52,534 nt of DNA from Saprospiraceae bacterium. GTDB lineage: Bacteria > Bacteroidota > Bacteroidia > Chitinophagales > Saprospiraceae. Numbering within the stretch: the stretch's first letter is position 1; every line of letters begins with the position of its first letter. Positions 1 through 8,243 of the stretch are shown piece by piece. The position numbers and the translations under genes were made by a program. Under the pieces are notes generated by a model. That model saw only the letters and a list, made by a program, of their open reading frames with translations, was not told the origin of the DNA and searched no databases. The stretch covers positions 1-52,534 of the forward strand of contig JAIYAV010000276.1 in assembly GCA_027488855.1 (NCBI GenBank), in the 5' to 3' direction.

Positions 1-1961
1 ACCCTTTCAAAGTCCTTGCCGCGATTTAGCAGGACAAAAACCTCTGATTTATAGCTAAAATTTGCATAGCTATCGCCAGATCGCAATTGACCCAAAACAA
101 CGATGTCCATTTTTTTATCCTTATTCCAATCCACAATATTGATGTCTTTTACAAACATATCCTTTAATAGGTTTTGGCGACCAAACCCACCCTTACTTAA
201 TTGTGGATGCAAAGTAAGTGGGCAGGAGCTATCCTTGCTGACCACGAGTAAATCCATTTGCCCATCTAAATTGAAATCACCTAGCTCTATTTGTTGTGGT
301 TTGTACACTGAATCGACTACGATTGACTTGTTAAACTTACCTTTGCCTTTATTTAGATAAGCGACTACCTGAGCATTTTTGTTAAGGGATAATATGACAT
401 CTTCCTTGTTGTCTTTATCCAAGTCACCAATTTGTAGGCACGACAGCTCAAATAGGTTAGAGTCAATCACATGATGTGGCCAAGTTTGAAATTGGCCTCT
501 GTTTGCTATCCATACAAGTTGGCCCTTTTTGGTTAGATTGGTAACTACATCCTTGTTTTTGTCCTCATCAACATTTAAAATGCCAAGATGCTCCGGTGAC
601 TCTATTTTGCTTGGCAGTATCCAATTTTGAAAATGGCCTTTGCCATCATTTTGGAAAAATAATATATGTCTAGTTGCGTACCTATTTGTGATCAAAAAAT
701 CTTTATCTCCATCGTTATCAAAATCACTTGGTTTAGACCAAGATAACTGATGCAACAATAATCCAATATGATGAGGATGGAACTGAAAATTAATGTTTTC
801 AAACCACGTCATCGAAGAAAATGTCCCACCGTAACTTATTATGTCGTTATTCCCATCATTGTTGATGTCTGTAACGAGTGCTTGTTGTTCTAAAAAGCCA
901 TCATTGATGACTAACAAAGTAAAATTTGAGGCTTGGGTTTGAATAAAACAGCATAATTTCCCAAGTGTGCAATAAATTACGTCAGTTAAACCATCCTTGT
1001 TCAAATCGGTGCAATTAATTGTGTTCCAATGTCTATCATTCGTTAAATCCTGATCAACAGGAAGCTGCTTAAGCCCATAATCCATATTCGCATCTAAATA
1101 ATAGACCTTGTTTTCTTGACTCGTATGATTATACATTACAAAAACTATATCTTTTTTCTGATCCTTATTTACGTCCATTAATTGAATATTGCTGGAGGAG
1201 GAAAAGCCTACCTTTTTGGTCTTTTCATATTTCGGCTGAAAATCGCCATCTTCATTATTGATCAAAACATTAAAAGTATATCCTGCAAAAAAAATTAAAT
1301 CTAGATCTCCATCATCTTCAATATCCTCTCCCAATAATGCATCGATTTCCTGATCAGGGCTAAACAGTTTTTTGCTCTTGAATCCATTTTCACCTCCCCA
1401 ACTTATTGCAATTTCATTGGAGATTGAATCCTGGCCATTTCTATCTTTATCCATGGTATAATGATACATCAATACGTCAATGTGGCCATTTTTGTCAAAA
1501 TCTGAAACAATGCTTTGAGCTATACTATATTGCTCAATAATCTTATGTTCTGAAAATTCACCATTAAGTCCTTGCAACAGCATAATCGCACCTCCGTCAT
1601 TTTGAGTACGGTTCAGCCTTTTAAAGGTGATAATAAAATCTAGGTGATTGTCTTGGTTGAAATCTCCAATGCTAAAACCAGTAATATCATTGATGTGATT
1701 AATACGGACGATTTTTCGCTTAGGGAAATTTTTGAAGGGTGTATTTTCCATCAATACCACAGCTGGATGGTCTTTCCCGCCATACCAAGAGCCTAGTTCT
1801 ATAGTAACAAGGTCCATATCTCCATCCTGATCATAATCAATGGCTTCACAAAACTTCGTATGTGCAGGATAATTATTGATGGGCTCTGATTTGAGCGAGG
1901 GCTGAGCGAAAGCAAAAACTGAACCTACCAAACAGAAAAGGAAAGCTATAAACTGCTTCAT
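1..1961 (-). CDS. VCBS/FG-GAP repeat secreted protein (3' end outside window)
   Basis: The reading frame is open on the minus strand from an ATG at 1961 to the window edge, so the C-terminus is missing. The start MKQFIAFLFCLVGSVFAFAQ is a clear signal peptide. The rest is a chain of Asp-rich calcium-type loops, for example DYDQDGDMD, DFDKNGHID, DLNKDGLTD and DFDNDGDKD, spaced roughly every 50-60 residues. This is the pattern of VCBS/FG-GAP repeats that fold into a beta-propeller. At least ten such loops are visible. In Bacteroidota such proteins are usually exported and often carry a T9SS sorting domain at the C-terminus, which cannot be checked here. Substrate and role are unknown. The fold assignment is firm; function is not. 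Confidence 0.85.
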   Translation of the reverse strand, partial: MKQFIAFLFCLVGSVFAFAQPSLKSEPINNYPAHTKFCEAIDYDQDGDMDLVTIELGSWYGGKDHPAVVLMENTPFKNFPKRKIVRINHINDITGFSIGDFNQDNHLDFIITFKRLNRTQNDGGAIMLLQGLNGEFSEHKIIEQYSIAQSIVSDFDKNGHIDVLMYHYTMDKDRNGQDSISNEIAISWGGENGFKSKKLFSPDQEIDALLGEDIEDDGDLDLIFFAGYTFNVLINNEDGDFQPKYEKTKKVGFSSSSNIQLMDVNKDQKKDIVFVMYNHTSQENKVYYLDANMDYGLKQLPVDQDLTNDRHWNTINCTDLNKDGLTDVIYCTLGKLCCFIQTQASNFTLLVINDGFLEQQALVTDINNDGNNDIISYGGTFSSMTWFENINFQFHPHHIGLLLHQLSWSKPSDFDNDGDKDFLITNRYATRHILFFQNDGKGHFQNWILPSKIESPEHLGILNVDEDKNKDVVTNLTKKGQLVWIANRGQFQTWPHHVIDSNLFELSCLQIGDLDKDNKEDVILSLNKNAQVVAYLNKGKGKFNKSIVVDSVYKPQQIELGDFNLDGQMDLLVVSKDSSCPLTLHPQLSKGGFGRQNLLKDMFVKDINIVDWNKDKKMDIVVLGQLRSGDSYANFSYKSEVFVLLNRGKDFER

Positions 1962-2078
1962 TAAAATTTGTTTAAAAGATATTGATTTGCAAATAATAAT
2001 CATGTATAAAATATTTTCAATCAATTATATTCTCAACAATATTGCCGAATTTTTTTCTTCAGCGCATCGCGATGAGGA

Positions 2079-2129
2079 TTAGGTGCTGAAGAAGCACAGG
2101 TCACTCCTGTAACTTCCTCAGCATCCTAA
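2079..2129. terminator. Imperfect hairpin between the VCBS gene and the haloperoxidase gene
   Basis: The arms at 2079-2100 and 2106-2129 pair imperfectly (TTAGGTGCTGA against TCAGCATCCTAA, and ACAGG against CCTGT) around a five-base loop. The hairpin sits 23 bp beyond the stop of the haloperoxidase gene. There is no strong T-run on either side, so it may be a weak terminator or an RNA-stabilising hairpin. Confidence 0.35.
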
Positions 2130-2151
2130 ATATATGTATTTTCTCTGAGTT

Positions 2152-3486
2152 TTACTCTTTTTTTCGTGTCCTAATCCTTTGCTGAATCCACTGCCCAACC
2201 TTCTTCCCCTGCTCCGCACCCAAATCCAGCGCAGGCAAATAATGAATCCCACCGTACAAACGGCTGATGCTCGCCTCATCCGAAGCATGGATGAAAGACT
2301 TGAAATTCCGGGCAGTACGGCCGTATTCAACATTGGTGGTATCTCGGAAAGCAAAGTTGTCGCCGTAGAGGTGTGTCAAACCTTCGGAAGAAGCCCGCGA
2401 AATCACGCTGTGCCCGCTGGTATGCTCCGGGAAAGCGGGTGTTTGTAGGAAGGGCCGCCAGTCCTGGTTGATGTACTTGTTGATGTAGGTTTCGGGGCGC
2501 ACCAGGTTGTAGGTATACTTGGCGTGCCAGCAGCTAATGAACCCTTCCAGTAGGCCAATGGAGGTGTACAAATAAGCCTCCGCAGATTTGACGTAATCTG
2601 CTTTTTCCATCCGTGAAGCCAACATCGCAATGTTCATCCAGTGCCCACCCGGCGTCACTTTTTTATCCGCAAACATCACGTGGCCAGCATGATGAGATAC
2701 AAAGGGGTTGTCGTCCCAGAAATAGGCAATTTCTTCCCTTTCGTCGCGATCTGCTCCATCGAGCGCGTGGTATACTTCTTCTACTTTTTGATAAAACAAA
2801 CTGCCTTTGCTGGTGTCAAACTTGGGTGGAGGGGGTGGTAAAAACTGCCCCGCAGAATCCAGGGTAAAGGGCCGGATTTTGCTCCAGTGTGGCTCAGCAG
2901 CATCCTTGTAGTCAGGTGGAGTTGGTTGCCAGCGCGCCGGGTCACTTTCGTCTACGGTAAACTTGGGAAAAGTCCGGGTCTCCTTGTAATTGTCTGTTTT
3001 CATGTGTTCGATGATCGCCTGACCCACTGCGGTGCCATAGGCAATAGAGCGATCAAATACGTCTTTGTGGATGCCCGATTTTTTCTTCCATTCAGCATAA
3101 AGCCCTTCCCGAAATTCATCCATCAGGTCTTCAGAAAAGGTCAAGGCTTTGCCTACTGTCAAAAACGCGTGTACTCCAGCTAGTGGGAAACAATACGTTT
3201 GCCCGGCTTCTGGCTGTGGCGGCTTGGTCAGCCAGCGGATTTGTCCAGCCAGAGACTGGGTAGTGGAATCGGCGTGACGCCCGGCCTCAAAACCCGCCAA
3301 ACAAGAATAGGCATAAATCCGGCTAGCCACCGGCGGCGAAAAAATATCGTGAATGATGATTTCATTCAATGCATAAACCGAGCGGTGTAGGTACTCGGGG
3401 TTTTCGGCTTCGACCTGATCATATTCTTTTTGGCAGGCCAAAAGTCCAAGTGCAAGACTGCACAACAAAACGTAAGTATGTTTCAT
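2152..3486 (-). CDS. Vanadium-dependent haloperoxidase / PAP2-superfamily lipoprotein
   Basis: I chose the ATG at 3486 (444 aa). It gives a lipoprotein signal, MKHTYVLLCSLALGLLAC, with a lipobox Cys, while an upstream extension would overlap the preceding gene. The C-terminal half carries all three vanadate/phosphate-binding motifs of the vanadium-haloperoxidase/PAP2 fold: KYTYNLVRP (K-x6-RP), PEHTSGHS (SGH) and SRLYGGIHYLPALD (SR-x5-H). The family either oxidises halides with peroxide or acts as an acid phosphatase; the sequence alone does not separate these. It lies 13 bp downstream of the GH65 gene on the same strand, so the two are probably co-transcribed. The protein should be anchored in the envelope, facing the periplasm or the cell surface. 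Confidence 0.85.
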   Translation of the reverse strand: MKHTYVLLCSLALGLLACQKEYDQVEAENPEYLHRSVYALNEIIIHDIFSPPVASRIYAYSCLAGFEAGRHADSTTQSLAGQIRWLTKPPQPEAGQTYCFPLAGVHAFLTVGKALTFSEDLMDEFREGLYAEWKKKSGIHKDVFDRSIAYGTAVGQAIIEHMKTDNYKETRTFPKFTVDESDPARWQPTPPDYKDAAEPHWSKIRPFTLDSAGQFLPPPPPKFDTSKGSLFYQKVEEVYHALDGADRDEREEIAYFWDDNPFVSHHAGHVMFADKKVTPGGHWMNIAMLASRMEKADYVKSAEAYLYTSIGLLEGFISCWHAKYTYNLVRPETYINKYINQDWRPFLQTPAFPEHTSGHSVISRASSEGLTHLYGDNFAFRDTTNVEYGRTARNFKSFIHASDEASISRLYGGIHYLPALDLGAEQGKKVGQWIQQRIRTRKKE

Positions 3487-3499
3487 GTTTAGATAAGTT

Positions 3500-5539
3500 T
3501 CAGGGTTTGACCACAAAAGTCTTTTTCTCCGCCCCAATTCCCTTCAAAGTCAGCGACTTCCAGGCTTTGGGTAATTTGGTTTTTAGTTGAATAATACCCT
3601 GGTCATTGATGTCCAGGCCACCTAATCCAGCCAGGATGGCTTGCAGCATCCCGCCTGCACCCGTGGCAAAATAGGGGTTGTTCCCGCCCGCCGTTTCTGC
3701 CAAGACTCCAAAGGGAGGCACCTGGTTGGGTTGGTAGCTTTTTTTGAACATCAAGTAGGCCTTTTCGGCGTCACCCAGGCGACCATACAAAGCCGCCAAT
3801 ACCGATCCACCCATTGCAGGGCCGTCGGGGGCCATGCGGGGCTCGTAATACATCAAATCTTTGCGAATACTGGCTTCATCTTTGACGATGTCGAGTGGAA
3901 AAGCCAACAAGTTTACGTCCGCTTGTTTGATGGTTACGCCATCATAGGTCGCATTTTCCTTGGTGGTGCCGTCCGGGAATTTGAGAATCGGAATGTTTTG
4001 CGCAACGTGTTCCCAATCTGGATCGGGCGTTAGGCCCAGTTCTTTCGCGGTTTGGGTCGCGATGCGCAGGGAGGTGATGGCCATCCCGTTGGTGAAGGCA
4101 TTATTGTCAATGTTCTCTTGCCATTCGTTGGCACCGATGACGTTGTTGATGTCGTATTTGCCGGGGCCATTGCGTTCCACCCGGCTGGCCCAAAATTCGG
4201 CGGCAGCCTTGATTACTGGCCAGCCCCGTTCACGCAGCCAAAGTTTGTCTTTGGTCACTTGGAAATATTTCCAGTTGGCCCAGGCAATGTCTCCGGTGAT
4301 GTGGTGCTGAAATGGTCCAGTGAGTGCCCATACTGGCGTGTCTTCCGAGCCATCAGCGCTGGATTCCCAGGGGTACATCGCCCCTTTGTAACCATGCGAA
4401 AAGGCATTGCGTTTGGCAGCTTCCAGGCGTTCAAAGCGGTAATCGAGTAAAGATCGGGCGATACTGGGTTGCAACATCAGCACAGGTGGGTACATCCACA
4501 ATTCGGTGTCCCAAAAGACGTGCCCATTGTAGCCCAAACCCGACAAACCCATCGGCGAAAGGCTGTAAGCGGTTCCCTCACGAGCAAAAGAATACAGGTG
4601 ATACACCGCAAAGCGCACCGCCCGTTGCGCTTCCAGGTCGCCTTCAATGATGATGTCACTTTCCCACAATTTGGACCATTCGGCCTCGTGGCGTTTGAGC
4701 AAACGGGCAGTACCTTCCAGTTTGGCAAAAATGGTGAGGCGTTCGGCTTCGTTTTGAGGGTCTTGAAAGTGGGCGGAGGATACCGCTGAGCCGACCAGGG
4801 CAAAACGGTAGGTCTCACCCGCTTTGAGTTTTTTGGAAAACTTGGCCAAGTGCATGTTGTAATCCCAATCCTCATGGATGATCCGGGGCTCCAGACCATG
4901 TGCTTCTTCAAAAACAAAACTGGTGGATGCCGCCACTTTGATTTTGCCACTCGGGCTATTCGCCACCGAGGTCAGCAAGGGGATGGTGACGTGGGGCCGA
5001 TCGATTTCGCTGTAGTAATTGCGCACATCGCTGAGGTGGTCGGGCGCTTCGATCACGCTCATCGGGGTGATGGTGACGTCTTTTTTGGCTCGAAATTCCA
5101 CGACGCTCATGGCGGTAAAAGGCAAGTGACGCAGCGACATCAAGGTGTGTTTGACACTCAGTTTGTCGCCTACTTCAAACGTAGTGCTCAACTCCGCCTT
5201 TTGCATGTCCAGCGTTTGTTGGTAATTGCTGATGTCGGCGCGACCCATCCGGCGACCATCCACATCGAGGTTCATGTTGATGTGGTTGAAAGTTTTGAGG
5301 ATGTTGGACACGCGGCCCCGTTGGTAATAATCGTAGACTCCATTGAGCACCACGTCTTTGACGCGCATGGGCTCGGGAGAGGAGACCAAGCCAACCATTC
5401 CGTTGGCGACGGTTACCCCAAAATACTTACTTGGATTGATGTCCCTGGCTTGAACGTGCCAGGGCGAATCGGCAAGGTTTTGCGCTTTGGTCAAATGGCC
5501 AAGTGCAGTGCAGAATAAAAAAAGTGCTAATCGTTTCAT
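3500..5539 (-). CDS. Glycoside hydrolase family 65 protein (secreted)
   Basis: This 679-aa protein has an N-terminal signal peptide (MKRLALFLFCTALGHLTKAQ). An N-terminal beta-sandwich is followed by an (alpha/alpha)6 catalytic region with GH65 landmarks: FWDTELWMYPP (about 342-352), the acid-containing segment GANEWQENIDNN with the probable general acid Glu472, and a sugar-binding region around residues 400-420. GH65 contains phosphorylases (maltose, trehalose, kojibiose) and inverting hydrolases such as acid trehalase and the glucosyl-galactosyl-hydroxylysine glucosidases. Periplasmic or outer location makes a hydrolase more likely than a phosphorylase, because phosphate-dependent enzymes are usually cytoplasmic. 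It is the first gene of a two-gene unit with the haloperoxidase-like lipoprotein. The family is firm; the substrate is open. Confidence 0.88.
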   Translation of the reverse strand: MKRLALFLFCTALGHLTKAQNLADSPWHVQARDINPSKYFGVTVANGMVGLVSSPEPMRVKDVVLNGVYDYYQRGRVSNILKTFNHINMNLDVDGRRMGRADISNYQQTLDMQKAELSTTFEVGDKLSVKHTLMSLRHLPFTAMSVVEFRAKKDVTITPMSVIEAPDHLSDVRNYYSEIDRPHVTIPLLTSVANSPSGKIKVAASTSFVFEEAHGLEPRIIHEDWDYNMHLAKFSKKLKAGETYRFALVGSAVSSAHFQDPQNEAERLTIFAKLEGTARLLKRHEAEWSKLWESDIIIEGDLEAQRAVRFAVYHLYSFAREGTAYSLSPMGLSGLGYNGHVFWDTELWMYPPVLMLQPSIARSLLDYRFERLEAAKRNAFSHGYKGAMYPWESSADGSEDTPVWALTGPFQHHITGDIAWANWKYFQVTKDKLWLRERGWPVIKAAAEFWASRVERNGPGKYDINNVIGANEWQENIDNNAFTNGMAITSLRIATQTAKELGLTPDPDWEHVAQNIPILKFPDGTTKENATYDGVTIKQADVNLLAFPLDIVKDEASIRKDLMYYEPRMAPDGPAMGGSVLAALYGRLGDAEKAYLMFKKSYQPNQVPPFGVLAETAGGNNPYFATGAGGMLQAILAGLGGLDINDQGIIQLKTKLPKAWKSLTLKGIGAEKKTFVVKP

Positions 5540-5594
5540 TGTTTCATATTATTGGCCCCAGGAAAAATTTATTGGGCGAAAATTCTGGAATTAG

Positions 5595-5602
5595 CAAATC
5601 TA
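5595..5602 (-). promoter_or_regulatory. Candidate -7 element for the GH65 gene
   Basis: Read on the minus strand this is TAGATTTG, an exact match to the Bacteroidota -7 consensus TAnnTTTG, 56 bp upstream of the GH65 start codon. I see no convincing -33 TTTG at the usual distance, so confidence is modest. Confidence 0.35.
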
Positions 5603-5682
5603 AAATAAATCATCCAGCTGAATAGGGTAATTTTAATCACCCCATCGAGAAGTAGCTCCTGCTGCTGGTTCCACGACATTTT

Positions 5683-6675
5683 TTACCAATAAAAAAAATG
5701 AAACTTTGGTTTGCCAATCGAGCTCATTTCCAGGGTTGGAGCAGGTATTTTGATAAAGGATAAGCCTTGAAAAACGGTACGCAACAAAGGGCTACGGGTT
5801 CGAATCCGGCGCAAATCCACATCCAAAGAGAGGTAATATTCTTTTTCCCGAGGGATATTGGTCAGGCCGTAACTGTCGTTGGCATCGGTATACACGTTGC
5901 CATACGCGCCATAAACCCCATCAGCGCCAAAACCTACTGCGACATTGAGCCAGCGGGGAAAACGACTATTTTCAGGCAGTTTTAAAAAAGAGGAAGGATT
6001 GATCGAAGCCCAAACGGTCATGCCGTTGTAGTCTTTGATGAAGGCTTCCAAGTAATTATCGCCGTAGAGGCCATGGGCAATTTGCCTCACTGTCAAGGGT
6101 GGGCCACCATTTCTGCCTGGAATGAGGGTACTGGGGTAATTGGGCCGGGTGTTCGACACTTTAATCATCATGCGTTGTTCTTTCCACAACAATTCCTGGG
6201 TTGCAAAGGCAGTGACGCCAATGGTATTCGCCAAAAAATCCATTTTGGAAAAGCCCCAACCTGCCGAAAAACCATCCATTACTTCTACCGTACCCTGCAA
6301 TATCGTGCCTACACCAGCTCCGATCCACACTGCAGGTTTGTGCTTCACCCCCGCCCAGCGCATGCCTTGAAAGGCCAGGTAACTTTCAACGTATGCGGTA
6401 ACAACATGCCCGGCTTTGTCCACTTTTTCCCATTCGTCATTGTTGCCAAACTTGTCATTAAAGAAATGGAAAGGCCCCAATTCGTAATCCCGGTACCAAA
6501 TGGAATACAGTCCCACCGATGCTACACCGTATGCAGCGGCCCCACCAATACTCAACAAACGGACTCGTTTGGCATTAAATGTATCAGCGGGTTCCAACCA
6601 TTGCCAGGCCTTTTTTTCCTGTGAAAAACCTTTAAAGATGGCCAGACAAAAAAATAGCATCAGGGTAATTCGCAT
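5683..6675 (-). CDS. DUF2279 family protein
   Basis: This 330-aa protein begins with a signal peptide (MRITLMLFFCLAIFKGFSQ). Residues about 40-170 match the DUF2279 pattern: a hydrophobic GGAAAYGVASVGLYSIWY helix, the FHFFNDKFGNNDEWEKVDKA segment with Asp/Lys/His around DKAGH, and a later hydrophobic helix with GTILQGTVEVMDGFSAGWG. The YfiM lipoprotein of enterobacteria belongs to the same family. The C-terminal half has alternating aromatic strands ending in FHFFYW, like a small outer-membrane-associated barrel. Function is not known. It is divergently arranged with the SIMPL-like gene across a 106-bp gap. Confidence 0.75.
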   Translation of the reverse strand: MRITLMLFFCLAIFKGFSQEKKAWQWLEPADTFNAKRVRLLSIGGAAAYGVASVGLYSIWYRDYELGPFHFFNDKFGNNDEWEKVDKAGHVVTAYVESYLAFQGMRWAGVKHKPAVWIGAGVGTILQGTVEVMDGFSAGWGFSKMDFLANTIGVTAFATQELLWKEQRMMIKVSNTRPNYPSTLIPGRNGGPPLTVRQIAHGLYGDNYLEAFIKDYNGMTVWASINPSSFLKLPENSRFPRWLNVAVGFGADGVYGAYGNVYTDANDSYGLTNIPREKEYYLSLDVDLRRIRTRSPLLRTVFQGLSFIKIPAPTLEMSSIGKPKFHFFYW

Positions 6676-6703
6676 GATTGTAATTTTTTGAGCACTTGTT
6701 TGC

Positions 6704-6711
6704 TAATTTTG
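6704..6711 (+). promoter_or_regulatory. Candidate -7 element for the SIMPL-like gene
   Basis: TAATTTTG matches TAnnTTTG exactly and predicts a 5' leader of roughly 60 nt before the ATG at 6782. A possible -33 TTG lies 23 bp upstream, at the long end of the usual spacing. Confidence 0.4.
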
Positions 6712-6781
6712 GTACAAAAGCTTGTCTAGAAACGTTTGCAAGTTAAACGTCTTTTCAAAACTCATCAATACTTAACGCACC

Positions 6782-7468
6782 ATGAAAAAACTGATCCTGT
6801 CGCTCTGTCTTTTAGCTGGTATGAGCGGGCTCGACGCTCAATCACCTTCGTATCTGGATGTGAAAGTAAGTGAATCCCTGGAACGCCAGCCTACTTCCAT
6901 GGAATACCACCTACGGGTAAATCCCGAATTGAATGAAGAATATGATCTTGATCGCGATTTTGAAGCCCAGCGCAAAGTCATGCGCTCGCGCATCAAGGAA
7001 AATGAAACGCAACTCAAGCAATTTTTGGAAACCAATAAAGTGAAGTACAGCGAAAATCGGGACGAGAACTACGCCATCTCTAAAGAAGAAATGCCCTTTG
7101 CCATTTTTAAAATCAAGGTCGCTAACAAAACCGAGCTCGACAAGCTACTAATCTTGCTGCGGCAACTGACTTACGTGGAGGGCAATATTGGGGATAAAGT
7201 GTTCCCTCCCGCTCAAAATGATGAAGTCGAGCTGTTTGAAAAACTGTTCAATAAAGCGCGCAGCAAAGCAGAAAAAATGGCGGTCATCATGAATTGTTCC
7301 CTGGGAAAGGTTTTGGAAGTTGAAGAGTTAGACCAAAAAGACCTGGACTATTACGGCATGGCCGAAGAAGGCAGCTATGAGCATATTTATGGCCTACAAG
7401 GGGGCAATCCTTTGAGTTCTACAACGGTGTTGTCGATGCGCTTTCGCTTTGAGCTTGTCAAAAAGTAA
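6782..7468 (+). CDS. Secreted SIMPL-like (DUF541-like) protein
   Basis: This 228-aa protein starts with a signal peptide, MKKLILSLCLLAGMSGLDAQ. The remainder has the strand-helix-strand arrangement of SIMPL/DUF541 proteins: an N-terminal strand (SYLDVKVSESLER), a central helix with a long charged stretch, and a C-terminal segment ARSKAEKMAVIMNCSLGKVL that resembles the family's conserved AR-KAE-MA--G-LG--- pattern, closing with a strand (TTVLSMRFRFELVKK). SIMPL proteins are periplasmic or outer-membrane-linked and mostly uncharacterised. I assign the family by pattern, not by search. The gene probably stands alone: a strong terminator follows at 7634. Confidence 0.55.
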   Translation: MKKLILSLCLLAGMSGLDAQSPSYLDVKVSESLERQPTSMEYHLRVNPELNEEYDLDRDFEAQRKVMRSRIKENETQLKQFLETNKVKYSENRDENYAISKEEMPFAIFKIKVANKTELDKLLILLRQLTYVEGNIGDKVFPPAQNDEVELFEKLFNKARSKAEKMAVIMNCSLGKVLEVEELDQKDLDYYGMAEEGSYEHIYGLQGGNPLSSTTVLSMRFRFELVKK

Positions 7469-7482
7469 GCATCTGAAAAAAA

Positions 7483-7638
7483 CTAAAAACCAGTTTCTAC
7501 AATTTCGTACCAGCATTCGGCCATTTGGTCACCAAAAAATAGCTTTTCATCTAGCAAGACCAATTTTAACACTTTTTCGAGCAACTCTTTTCCCTCCTCA
7601 CTCGTCTTTGCTGATAAGAAGTTTACCCGACATGGCAA
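7483..7638 (-). pseudogene. Possible coding remnant on the minus strand
   Basis: The minus strand of this gap reads as a protein-like stretch of about 50 codons with an amphipathic segment (EEGKELLEKVLKLVLLDEK) and a tail ending EIVETGF before a TAG. There is no ATG; TTG at 7638 is the nearest start after the hairpin. I do not recognise it. It could be the tail of a decayed gene or chance. Confidence 0.2.
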
Positions 7639-7668
7639 CGCCACTTCACCCGTGGCGTTGCCCTTTTT
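7634..7668 (+). terminator. Intrinsic terminator just upstream of the small secreted protein gene
   Basis: A perfect 11-bp stem, GGCAACGCCAC (7634-7644) against GTGGCGTTGCC (7652-7662), with a 7-base loop is followed by CTTTTT. It ends the SIMPL-like transcript, but it also lies only 19 bp before the next start codon at 7688. Confidence 0.75.
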
Positions 7669-7687
7669 AACATTTAAACCTGTTATT

Positions 7688-8041
7688 ATGAAGCGTCTAT
7701 TAATGTCCTTAGCGCTAGCTTTGCCTATGCTGCAACTGCTTGCTACTCTGCCGATTGAAAATGTACTATTGAGCACCCGAGTAGATGAACGCGCGCTCGT
7801 TGTTCAACTGGCCAACTTACAAAAGGAAAAAACGGTACTCACGCTGGAAAGTCTCGACAGCCGTGAAACCTTCCACGAACAAGTCATCAATGACCACAAT
7901 GGCTACAGCGCCCGCCTCAACCTGAATGACCTGCCCAAAGGCCGTTACATTCTGCGCGTGAAGCAAGGCAACGGCAGTCTGCGCCAGGTATTGCTCGTTG
8001 ATCAAAATTCGATTTTGTGCTCAAAAATTGCGGCTGATTGA
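7688..8041 (+). CDS. Small secreted protein with a C-terminal-domain-like beta-sandwich
   Basis: The ATG at 7688 gives a 117-aa protein with signal peptide MKRLLMSLALALPMLQLLA; an upstream in-frame start would fall inside the terminator hairpin. The mature part (about 95 aa) is mostly beta-strand with the phrase LNLNDLPKGRYILRVKQGN, which resembles the G-Y-hydrophobic-R-V closing strands of T9SS C-terminal sorting domains and DUF3244-type small sandwiches. Here the domain is the whole protein, not a tail. The extra residues LCSKIAAD after the last strand are not typical of a sorting domain. Function is unknown. Confidence 0.5.
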   Translation: MKRLLMSLALALPMLQLLATLPIENVLLSTRVDERALVVQLANLQKEKTVLTLESLDSRETFHEQVINDHNGYSARLNLNDLPKGRYILRVKQGNGSLRQVLLVDQNSILCSKIAAD

Positions 8042-8158
8042 TCAACCGAGTTTTGGCGCAGCAAGTTGTCTGTCGCCTGAGAGCGGTTTATCATCTTCAT
8101 CCAGCCCTCAGACATTCTTGAATCATTAAGTATTCCATGTTGCTCATTTGAGTTTTGT

Positions 8159-8166
8159 TATTTTTG
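8159..8166 (+). promoter_or_regulatory. Candidate -7 element upstream of the M14 peptidase
   Basis: TATTTTTG is an exact TAnnTTTG match, with a TTG 16 bp upstream. If used, transcription would start near 8172 and meet the terminator hairpin at 8176 almost at once. Confidence 0.35.
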
Positions 8167-8175
8167 GTTTTTAGG

Positions 8176-8216
8176 AGCGGTTAGTTTGTGTGCGATAAAC
8201 TAGCCGCTTTTTTTTT
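8176..8216 (+). terminator. Intrinsic terminator in the leader of the M14 peptidase gene
   Basis: The stem AGCGGTTAGTTT (8176-8187) pairs with AAACTAGCCGCT (8197-8208), with one G-U pair and a 9-base loop, followed by a run of nine T. It lies 27 bp before the peptidase ATG at 8244 and 134 bp after the previous stop. Confidence 0.75.
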
Positions 8217-8243
8217 CATAAACCAATTTAAACCAAACTGTAT

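Noticed and set aside
4850..5518. 222-codon open frame on the plus strand
   Set aside because: Antisense to the GH65 N-terminal domain; His/Val-rich shadow.
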